Source: Acidobacteriaceae bacterium (lineage in GTDB: Bacteria; Acidobacteriota; Terriglobia; Terriglobales; Acidobacteriaceae). Taken from it: 5,312 nucleotides of DNA. The stretch lies in the NCBI GenBank assembly GCA_003139975.1, contig PLHN01000071.1, positions 1-5,312 on the forward strand, read 5' to 3'. The translations under genes and the position numbers were made by a program. Positions 1 to 5,312 of this stretch are shown in pieces (within the stretch, counting starts at the first letter, position 1; each line of letters starts with the position of its first letter). The notes beneath the pieces were generated by a model. It made no database searches. It saw only the letters and a program-made list of their open reading frames with translations, and was not told where the DNA came from.

Positions 1-1
1 C

Positions 2-1681
2 GCGAACCTGCTCGCCAGCAAGCCGAATCCGGGACCTCCGCCAACCGAAGGCATACGCTCGAAGCTGAGCGCGCCGCTGCTTCCGCCCATGAATCCAGTT
101 CCGCCCTCGCCGGAATTCCGCGCCTCGGAAAGCCGCGGCCATAGCCTGTCGACCAGCGTCGCTCCGCCCGCGCCCGAAGTTACGCATGCCAGCACGCGCA
201 ACACCCCGTCGATGAATCCCACGCTGGTTGCACCCGCGCCCGACGTCGCACGTGACAAGCTGCGCTCGGCCAATCCAGTCGCGATGAACGTGGTCGCGCC
301 CGCTCCGCAGGCAACGCCGCACGATTTAGCCAGCTCGCGCGCCACGGTCGCGCAAGCTGTGGACGTGATTGCACCGCCCGTCTCCGCACCCGCGCGTGAC
401 CTTTCTGCTCCCAAGCTCGCGCTGCCGCAGCAAGCCGTGGTCGCGCCTCCGCCATCGCAAGTCAGCCGCGACTTGAACAGTTGGGGCAGCTCGCGCACCG
501 GAGAGATTCACTCGCAACCCGTTCCTCCTCCACCTTCCTACGCGGCAGCTGCTGGAGGAGGATCGCCCGCTCGCAACGGCAGCGGAGCGCTCGGTTCGCA
601 AGTCGTTCCGCCTCCAGCCAGTCTTGCGGGGGTCAACGGACTCGGTTCCGGCGGTGGCAACTCAACCGTCTCCAATGGCGGACGCAACACGCAGCTCACA
701 TCGACAGTAGTTCCGCCTCCGCCCGGAGTTGGCGGAGGTCAAGCGCTAACCGGCAATGGCCGCGGCACCAAAGGCACTGGAGCAGGAAGTCCATTCGACA
801 TGGGCTCGTCGGTAGCTCCGCCCGCGAGCGCAGGAGGAAGCAGCGCGGGCAACGGAGTAGTCGTCTCCGCCAATCCGGGAAGGAACGTCGGCTTACCCAA
901 ATCAGATGGAGGAGGCGCAATCGCCATGTCGCCCGCCGGCACAGCCAAAACCGGATTCGGCGGCAGCGGCGGAGGCGCCGGCATTGGTCAAGGCGCAGGA
1001 GGCCCAGGCAGCGGATTAGGCGGCGAAGGCTCAGGCGCCGGCAAAGAAGGCACGGGCCACGGATCAGACCCGAACTCGCGCAGCGGAATCTCGCCCTATC
1101 CCGGTCCAGGCGGTGCAGGCACAGGCGCGCACGCGCCCGCCCTGGCGGGAGTGTCGGTTGAAGGCGGCACAACCACAGTCACGCTCCCCAGCTTCGGCGA
1201 TGCAGCGGGAGGCAACGATCCACCGAACGGTCCCGGCCACTCTTCCACGAACGTACACAAAGGATCCGGCATCACGATCGAGGCAACGCCGCGCTCGGGA
1301 GGCGTTTTCGCCTGCTACGGCTGCCTGCGCGGCGACCGCAATTACTCTATCTATATCGATACTTCGATCGGCACGGCCGTGATGCAATACGCCGATCCTG
1401 CCTCTGCCACGCGCGGATCGAACGAAGCGCTCGCCGCTCCCGAGCCGATGCGCAAGGATCTGCCTCAGGGCCTGCGACCCACGCGCGTGCAATTCACCTG
1501 CATCCTCGATCGCGAAGGGGCTTTGAAGAATTTGAAAGTGTACGAGGCGGGTAACTCGACTGCGGAGATACGAACGAAACTTCTGGTGGCGCTGCAGAAC
1601 TGGAAATTCCGCCCGGCGTTTCGAGGCAATGAGCCGGTGGAAGTCGATGCCATCCTCGGCTTCGGCGTCGACACGAGATAG
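2..1681 (+). CDS. Pro/Gly-rich TonB-family-like envelope protein, 5'-truncated
   Basis: The frame is open without a stop from base 2, so the gene begins outside the window and the ATG at 89 is probably internal. Numbering from that ATG gives 530 residues. Residues 1-250 are Pro/Ala-rich with a recurring VAPPP-type core. Residues about 152-350 are increasingly Gly/Ser-rich and nearly free of long hydrophobic runs. Residues about 400-530 form a folded-looking domain ending like a TonB C-terminal domain: a beta-type stretch 465-487 with REGALKNLKVYEAG, then LLVALQNWKFRPA and NEPVEVDAILGFGV. The WKFRPA and GNEPVEV signatures are typical of this family; the usual 'YP' near its start is absent (DLPQGLRP). 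Known family members use this fold for periplasmic contacts, often with TonB-dependent receptors. Inference: an N-terminal membrane anchor lies upstream, and the low-complexity region spans the periplasm. The exact role is unknown; a secreted or anchored structural protein is an alternative. Confidence 0.75.
   Translation, partial: ANLLASKPNPGPPPTEGIRSKLSAPLLPPMNPVPPSPEFRASESRGHSLSTSVAPPAPEVTHASTRNTPSMNPTLVAPAPDVARDKLRSANPVAMNVVAPAPQATPHDLASSRATVAQAVDVIAPPVSAPARDLSAPKLALPQQAVVAPPPSQVSRDLNSWGSSRTGEIHSQPVPPPPSYAAAAGGGSPARNGSGALGSQVVPPPASLAGVNGLGSGGGNSTVSNGGRNTQLTSTVVPPPPGVGGGQALTGNGRGTKGTGAGSPFDMGSSVAPPASAGGSSAGNGVVVSANPGRNVGLPKSDGGGAIAMSPAGTAKTGFGGSGGGAGIGQGAGGPGSGLGGEGSGAGKEGTGHGSDPNSRSGISPYPGPGGAGTGAHAPALAGVSVEGGTTTVTLPSFGDAAGGNDPPNGPGHSSTNVHKGSGITIEATPRSGGVFACYGCLRGDRNYSIYIDTSIGTAVMQYADPASATRGSNEALAAPEPMRKDLPQGLRPTRVQFTCILDREGALKNLKVYEAGNSTAEIRTKLLVALQNWKFRPAFRGNEPVEVDAILGFGVDTR
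227..475 (+). repeat. Four tandem 23-25-residue coding repeats (VAPxP...RDL)
   Basis: Within the Pro/Ala-rich part of the first gene, four successive units carry a V(V/I)APxP-type core followed about eight residues later by a basic residue, Asp and Leu. The cores start near residues 47, 69, 93 and 118, counting the ATG at 89 as residue 1. The R/H-D pairs sit at 55-56, 78-79, 103-104 and 127-128, so the period is 23-25 residues (69-75 bases). Looser copies of the core lie before (residue 24) and after (145, 173, 208, 242), where spacing widens to 27-35 as Gly-rich sequence is inserted. The bases differ between units, so this is an old, selected protein repeat and not a recent DNA duplication. 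Confidence 0.7.
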
Positions 1682-1710
1682 GCGCTCGCCAGTTGGCTGA
1701 CTGCATTCGT

Positions 1711-1716
1711 GAGAGA
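1711..1716 (+). promoter_or_regulatory. Shine-Dalgarno-like GAGAGA for the PAS gene
   Basis: GAGAGA lies seven bases before the ATG at 1724. It overlaps the alternative GTG at 1709, which has no purine-rich motif at a suitable distance. This supports the ATG as the true start. Confidence 0.5.
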
Positions 1717-1723
1717 CAATCGA

Positions 1724-2077
1724 ATGACCAATCATGAAGCATCTGCATGGATTCAAGAATTTCCAGGCGCGGTAACGGTCTGCGACCGGGACGGAATCAT
1801 ACTGGCAATGAATGAGAAGTCGGCGCGGACTTTTGAGGCGAGCGGAGGCGCGGCGCTGATCGGTTCCAACCTGTTCGATTGCCACCCCGAACCCTCGCGC
1901 ACAAAGTTGAAGGAGTTGCTGGCGGCGGGGCGCGCGAATGTTTATACGATCGAGAAGAAGGGGATCAAGAAGCTGATTTATCAGTCTCCGTGGTATGAGA
2001 ACGGCGCGTATCGCGGATTCGTCGAGGTGTCGCTGGAGATTCCGTTTGAGATGCCGCACTTTGTGCGGGAGGGGTAA
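1724..2077 (+). CDS. Small stand-alone PAS-domain protein
   Basis: The product is 117 residues and essentially one PAS domain. FPGAVTVCDRDGIILAMNEKS (residues 13-33) is the classic PAS opening, with a strand, a turn and the MN pair before the first helix. LIGSNLFDCHPEPSRTKLKELL (45-66) resembles the 'CHP..S' helix region of PAS domains found at the end of DUF438/hemerythrin-type proteins (PAS_10-like). KKLIYQSPWYENGAYRGFVEVS (82-103) supplies the final strands. There is no kinase, cyclase, DNA-binding or transmembrane segment, so any output goes through a partner. The ligand is unknown; Cys20, Cys53 and His54 are candidates for a cofactor or redox role, but this is speculation. A GTG at 1709 would add five residues. 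It follows the TonB-like gene by 42 bases on the same strand and could share its transcript, though nothing ties the functions together. Confidence 0.8.
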   Translation: MTNHEASAWIQEFPGAVTVCDRDGIILAMNEKSARTFEASGGAALIGSNLFDCHPEPSRTKLKELLAAGRANVYTIEKKGIKKLIYQSPWYENGAYRGFVEVSLEIPFEMPHFVREG

Positions 2078-2190
2078 GGGTTTGGACAATTGCGTGATCT
2101 CAGGTGCCTGAACCCTGGGTACTGAAATGAGCGTGATCGCGATGTTACGGCAGTCATTTGCCTACGGCTTACATCCCCCGCGGGCAAACC
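2078..2190. other. Convergent intergenic gap, no clear terminator
   Basis: The plus-strand PAS gene and the minus-strand membrane-protein gene end toward each other here. The gap holds two tiny inverted repeats, TCAGG-TG-CCTGA at 2100-2111 and ACCC-T-GGGT at 2112-2120, plus the palindrome CCCGCGGG at 2177-2184. None is followed by a T-run on either strand, and the loops are too short for a standard intrinsic terminator. The 8-mer GCGTGATC occurs twice (2092-2099, 2131-2138). No gene is supported. Confidence 0.4.
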
Positions 2191-2781
2191 TTACCAGAAC
2201 CACTTTTTCGACGGCACCTTTTTCACTGGCGGCATCTTCCCGAGCGGTTTGTAATAGTCCGGCGTGTACGGAATGCACCCAACTTGAACCTCGTTCCAAC
2301 GTGATTGACAGCGAAATTCCTCGGGGTACTCAGAGTCGTTTGGGTATCGGATGAGAAGCTTGTCATCGCCCTCCCATTCAAGCTGAAGCAGCCTAGCGTC
2401 GCCGCCGACAGTGAGCACCGTCGCGCCGTCGTCCCGCTGCAGTCCTAACAGGGATCGGACGCCCTGCTCTTGCCGCTTGATCTCGACGGAGCTATGGAAT
2501 GAGTCAATCGCCCCACAATCTACTTCATTGACCTGTGCTAGCAGATGTCCATTAGGCGAGGACACCGGAGGGAAGTCATAACTCCCACACATGGCGCGGG
2601 AAGCTAAGAGCAGCAAGAAAAACATCAAAACCGACACGCCCCCCAGGACAACAGAACCAGTCCTCGCTGTGAACTTCACTACGGTTCGGTCGTTTCGAGT
2701 TATACGCCATAAGCCGACTGCAATGAAAGCTGGAATAACAGCAGCTAGGAAGAGGATCAACACGACAGGGGAGAATACCAT
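2191..2781 (-). CDS. Two-helix membrane protein with extracytoplasmic DCGA-motif domain, function unknown
   Basis: I do not recognise a named family. The product is 196 residues. Two hydrophobic helices (about 5-25 and 44-62) flank a loop rich in Arg/Lys (26-40). By the positive-inside rule that loop is cytoplasmic and the C-terminal 130 residues are outside. That domain begins SSPNGHLLAQVNEVDCGAIDS (74-94), recalling the 'SPDG...RDCGA' stretch seen in many small uncharacterised bacterial proteins. A strand-rich region follows (LLQLEWEGDDKLLIRY, 131-146), then Cys158 and Cys169, which could pair, and a basic Pro-rich tail ending WFW. The frame stays open back to 2946 but would overlap the upstream dehydrogenase gene; starting at 2781 places the first helix at the N-terminus. 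No good ribosome site precedes that ATG. It lies 68 bases after the dehydrogenase stop on the same strand. Hand counts of four 60-base rows within and just upstream of it give about 45-55% GC, lower than the neighbours. Confidence 0.7.
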   Translation of the reverse strand: MVFSPVVLILFLAAVIPAFIAVGLWRITRNDRTVVKFTARTGSVVLGGVSVLMFFLLLLASRAMCGSYDFPPVSSPNGHLLAQVNEVDCGAIDSFHSSVEIKRQEQGVRSLLGLQRDDGATVLTVGGDARLLQLEWEGDDKLLIRYPNDSEYPEEFRCQSRWNEVQVGCIPYTPDYYKPLGKMPPVKKVPSKKWFW

Positions 2782-2849
2782 GCATTGTAAGCCGCAAATT
2801 GAAGCAAACCGCGTTAGTACTCCTTGACAGTTCCAGGGTTCGGCTGTTC

Positions 2850-3836
2850 CTAGTAGCCTTTTTTCTTGTCGACGAGGCCGAGCAGGGGTTGGCTGGCGAG
2901 ATAGCGGCGGAGGTTTTCGAAAAATAACGCGTAGTGGCGCTCCCATAACTTGTCGGTAAGGGCGGCGGTGTGGGGAGTTATCAGGAGATTGGGGAGATCC
3001 CAGAGCGGGGAATCGGCGGGGAGCGGCTCTTTGGGGAAGACATCGAGGGCTGCGCCGCCGATTTTCTTTTCGCGCAGAGCGGCGGCGAGCGCGAACTCAT
3101 CGACGAGTGGGCCGCGGCCGACGTTGATCAGGCACGCGCCGGGCTTCATCAGCGCCAGCCGCTCCTCATTCGCAATTGCTCTCGTACTATCGGTGACGGG
3201 CGCGGCGAGAACCACGTAATCAGCTTGGCGGAAGAGTTCGTCGATTTGCGCGGGGCCGAGAACGACATCAGCTCCGTCGCTTCCCTTCTCCGGATGCTCG
3301 CGCACGGCGACAACACGCATGCCCAAAGCCTTCGCACTGCGGACCAAAGGCCTCCCGATCGCGCCCAGCCCAACCACTCCCAGCGTCGCGCCCGCCACTT
3401 CGCGCACGCGCGGAGTTTCATCCCATAAAAGCTGCTGTCCCCAGATATGTTTTTGCTGAAGCTCGACCGAACCGGGAATCTTCTTGGCCAGCGCGAAGAT
3501 CAGCGCAATCACATGCTCGGCAACAACGGGCCCGTGGACCTCGCGCGCGTTGGTGAGAACAATGCCGCTGGCGATGAGTTCCGGAAACATCAACTGATGC
3601 ACCGCGGCGGCCGGAGAATGAATCCAGCGCAGCTTGCGCGCGGCCATAACTTGCTCCGGCCGGATAGACCACGCCACGAGGATCTCGGCATCGGGAATCT
3701 CTCCGTCAAGGCGTTTGTAGTCGGGAAGGTGAACGATTTCAAGTTCTGAGAAGCCCGCGCGCAGGCGCTCCGAGAACCAGACGGGCGCGTTCCATTGGTC
3801 GAAAAAGTGATGCACTGCGATAACGAGCTTGATCAT
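2850..3836 (-). CDS. D-isomer-specific 2-hydroxyacid dehydrogenase
   Basis: A 328-residue NAD(P)-dependent oxidoreductase, expected in the cytoplasm, that reduces 2-oxo acids to D-2-hydroxy acids or the reverse. Residues 1-95 form the substrate domain, with the family's IHSPAAAVHQL and VLTNAREVHGPVVAEH stretches. The Rossmann motif GVVGLGAIG is at 153-161. Catalytic residues are all visible: Arg241 in NVGRGPLVDE, Glu270 in FPKEPLP and His289 in ITPHTA. Length is normal for the family. The second Rossmann strand ends VVAVREHP, with Arg179 where NAD-preferring members usually have Asp, hinting at NADPH as in glyoxylate/hydroxypyruvate reductases (inference). There is no C-terminal ACT domain, so it is not a typical regulated SerA; the true substrate cannot be read from sequence. 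The start at 3836 (MIKLVIAVHH) fits the family's usual N-terminus; an in-frame ATG at 3860 would add eight residues. Neither has a clear ribosome site. It lies downstream of gpmI and upstream of the membrane protein. Confidence 0.9.
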   Translation of the reverse strand: MIKLVIAVHHFFDQWNAPVWFSERLRAGFSELEIVHLPDYKRLDGEIPDAEILVAWSIRPEQVMAARKLRWIHSPAAAVHQLMFPELIASGIVLTNAREVHGPVVAEHVIALIFALAKKIPGSVELQQKHIWGQQLLWDETPRVREVAGATLGVVGLGAIGRPLVRSAKALGMRVVAVREHPEKGSDGADVVLGPAQIDELFRQADYVVLAAPVTDSTRAIANEERLALMKPGACLINVGRGPLVDEFALAAALREKKIGGAALDVFPKEPLPADSPLWDLPNLLITPHTAALTDKLWERHYALFFENLRRYLASQPLLGLVDKKKGY

Positions 3837-3875
3837 CGCGTGATCTGGTGATCGTACCATCGGGGTATGAAGAGC

Positions 3876-3901
3876 CGTTCTCGGCGTCCTCGGCGTCTCG
3901 G
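3876..3901. repeat. Short tandem GC-rich repeat between gpmI and the dehydrogenase gene
   Basis: Three adjacent units read CGTTCTCGG, CGTCCTCGG and CGTCTCGG on the plus strand. On the transcribed strand they read as repeated CCGAG(A/G)ACG with a period of 8-9 bases. The array fills most of the gap between the gpmI stop codon and the possible dehydrogenase starts. It resembles, from memory, dispersed intergenic 'CGCAGAGGACGCAGAG'-type repeats seen in several environmental bacterial genomes. Confidence 0.5.
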
Positions 3902-3905
3902 CGGT

Positions 3906-5312
3906 TCAAGGCTTTTTAGGCATTCGCAGGTCGGCACCTGTCATTTCCTTCGGCTCGGTGATCCCAAGCATGCCCAGCATCGTCGGCGAAATGTCGCGCA
4001 GCGAGCCGTTCGGCTTCAGCGTGTACTGCTTGGCATCCTCGGCGATCACAATGAACGGCACGGGATTCGTTGTATGCGCGGTGTGCGGGCCGCCGGTTTC
4101 GGGGTCGATCATCATTTCGGCGTTGCCGTGGTCGGCGGTGATGAGGATGGCTCCGCCTTTGGCGCGGACGGCTTTTTCGACTTCGCCGAGGCAGGCATCC
4201 ACCACTTCGATGGCTTTGATCGTGGGTTCAAGCTTGCCGGAATGCCCGACCATGTCAGCATTCGCAAAATTGGCAATGATCACATCGAACGCGTTATCGT
4301 TGACCGCTTTGACGATGGCTTCAGCCACGCCAGCAGCGCTCATTTCCGGCTTCAAATCGTAGGTGGCAACTTTCGGCGACTGGATGAGCACGCGATCTTC
4401 GCCGGGGAATGGTTGTTCGACTCCGCCATTGAAGAAGTAGGTAACGTGCGCATACTTCTCCGTCTCGGCTACGCGCAGATTGCGCATGTTCAGCCCCGCC
4501 ATGACGTTCGCCAGAATGTTCGCCATCGATTCCGGCGGAATCACCACCGGCAGGCTGAAGTTTTTGTCGTACTGCGTCATGCAGACGTACTTCAGATTCT
4601 TCGGCGCGCGGTCGCGGGGTATGGTTGCGTCAAGTTCGGCCGCGCCGGGCAGATCGTTGCCGCCCTTGTCGTTTAAATTGCTGTTGCGGCACAGGGCGCG
4701 CGTAATTTCGCGCACGCGGTCGGCGCGGAAGTTGAAGCAGATGCAGGCATCGTCGTCCGCGATCTTGGCCAGCGGCTCACCTCGACCGTCCGTACAAACG
4801 AACGGCAGCACGAACTCGTCGGTCACGCCCTTGTTGTAGGACTCCTTCATGCCCTGCACGGCGTCCGAGTAGGTTCCACCTTCGCCTTTGCCGTAGACCA
4901 TCGCGTCAAAGGCCTTGACCACACGCTCCCAGCGCTTGTCGCGGTCCATGGCGTAGTAGCGGCCGTTGACGGTGGCGATTTTGCCGGAGTTGTACTCGCG
5001 CATTTTCTGCTGCAGCAACTCAAGGTAGCCCGCGCCGTTCGTGGGAGCCGTGTCACGGCCATCCATGAAGGCGTGCACGAACACGCGGTCAACGCCTTGC
5101 TGCTTCGCCATTTTCAGCAGCGCGTGCAGATGCTCCTGCCGCGAGTGCACGCCGCCATCGGAGACCAACCCGAACAAATGCAGCTTGCGTCCACTGACGC
5201 GGGCATGCTTCATCGCGTCAACCAGCACCGGATGCGAGAAGAATTCCCCGTTCTGCACCATCAGGTCGATACGCGTGATATCCATGTGCACAATGCGGCC
5301 GGCGCCGATGTT
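3906..5312 (-). CDS. gpmI: 2,3-bisphosphoglycerate-independent phosphoglycerate mutase, 5'-truncated
   Basis: Interconverts 3-phosphoglycerate and 2-phosphoglycerate in glycolysis and gluconeogenesis, in the cytoplasm, using two Mn ions and a phosphoserine intermediate. The window holds 468 codons, starting [16 protein letters not shown]; by comparison with the E. coli enzyme about 70 N-terminal residues lie beyond the window, including the first metal-binding Asp and the catalytic Ser of the NSEVGH motif. Everything else expected is present. In fragment numbering: GGVHS near 53-57, DGRD at 84-87, RYYAMDRD near 118-125, FNFRADR at 193-199, ETEKYAHVT from 283, and the metal ligands in ADMVGH (Asp353, His357), ADHGN (Asp394, His395) and HTAHT (His413). 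The C-terminus ends at the usual place shortly after EMTGADLR. No frameshift or internal stop is seen. It is the first visible gene of the minus-strand block, about 69 bases ahead of the dehydrogenase; its promoter is outside the window. Confidence 0.97.
   Translation of the reverse strand, partial: NIGAGRIVHMDITRIDLMVQNGEFFSHPVLVDAMKHARVSGRKLHLFGLVSDGGVHSRQEHLHALLKMAKQQGVDRVFVHAFMDGRDTAPTNGAGYLELLQQKMREYNSGKIATVNGRYYAMDRDKRWERVVKAFDAMVYGKGEGGTYSDAVQGMKESYNKGVTDEFVLPFVCTDGRGEPLAKIADDDACICFNFRADRVREITRALCRNSNLNDKGGNDLPGAAELDATIPRDRAPKNLKYVCMTQYDKNFSLPVVIPPESMANILANVMAGLNMRNLRVAETEKYAHVTYFFNGGVEQPFPGEDRVLIQSPKVATYDLKPEMSAAGVAEAIVKAVNDNAFDVIIANFANADMVGHSGKLEPTIKAIEVVDACLGEVEKAVRAKGGAILITADHGNAEMMIDPETGGPHTAHTTNPVPFIVIAEDAKQYTLKPNGSLRDISPTMLGMLGITEPKEMTGADLRMPKKP

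Noticed and set aside
89..91. ATG at 89 as the true start of the TonB-like gene
   Set aside because: The frame is open back to base 2 with the same Pro-rich character, and no ribosome site or signal peptide is present at 89; the gene is cut by the window edge.
696..1172. Arg/Leu/Cys-rich open frames antisense to the Gly-rich region, and a similar plus-strand frame over 481-1161
   Set aside because: Composition is what GGC/GCC-rich coding sequence gives when read in other frames; no domain or motif is seen.
1064..2089. Long minus-strand open frame (341 codons) across the TonB-like end and the PAS gene
   Set aside because: Arg-rich, without recognisable motifs, and antisense to two well-supported products.
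2177..2184. CCCGCGGG palindrome as a terminator or operator
   Set aside because: Eight bases with no loop and no T-run; expected by chance in GC-rich DNA.
2127..2354. Plus-strand 75-codon open frame after the PAS gene
   Set aside because: No ribosome site or recognisable motif, and it overlaps the 3' end of the membrane-protein gene antisense.
2784..2789. TACAAT (minus strand) as a -10 box for the membrane-protein gene
   Set aside because: It ends two bases before the ATG, so transcription would start inside the coding sequence.
2824..2829. Perfect TTGACA on the plus strand as a -35 promoter box
   Set aside because: The hexamer 17 bases downstream (TTCCTA) is a poor -10, and no plus-strand gene follows.
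2970..3428. Plus-strand open frame opposite the dehydrogenase
   Set aside because: A shadow of a gene with an intact catalytic triad on the other strand.
3867..4676. Plus-strand 269-codon open frame opposite gpmI, rich in His/Arg/Phe
   Set aside because: Directly antisense to conserved gpmI motifs; its composition follows from the complementary codons.

Overview
The window looks like ordinary chromosome from a GC-rich Gram-negative bacterium, most likely an acidobacterium (Terriglobia/Koribacter-like). This rests on the long Pro/Gly-rich protein with a TonB-type C-terminus, the family flavour of the enzymes and the roughly 60% GC coding sequence. It is a judgement from remembered family patterns, not from a search. 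Both window ends cut through genes.

Layout. Positions 2-1681 (+) hold the 3' part of a large, low-complexity, probably periplasmic protein. It has tandem Pro/Ala repeats, then a Gly-rich stretch, then a divergent TonB-like C-terminal domain. After a 42-base gap, 1724-2077 (+) encodes a small stand-alone PAS-domain protein. A 113-base gap separates it from a convergent minus-strand block. In transcription order that block is gpmI (3906-5312, 5' end outside the window), a D-2-hydroxyacid dehydrogenase (2850-3836) and a two-helix membrane protein of unknown function (2191-2781). Gaps in the block are about 69 and 68 bases, so one transcript is plausible.

How the genes relate. GpmI interconverts 3- and 2-phosphoglycerate in central carbon metabolism. 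The dehydrogenase next to it acts on small 2-oxo/2-hydroxy acids, so a loose metabolic link (glyoxylate, hydroxypyruvate, glycerate) is possible but unproven. The membrane protein has lower GC than its neighbours and may be an independent acquisition. The two plus-strand genes have no evident link to this block.

I found no RNA gene, CRISPR array, insertion sequence, phage gene or defence system, and no convincing new multi-gene system. The points most worth a second look are the VAPxP...RDL repeat array in the TonB-like protein, a short tandem GC-rich repeat between gpmI and the dehydrogenase, the extracytoplasmic DCGA-motif protein, and an Arg in the dehydrogenase's cofactor site that hints at NADPH use.
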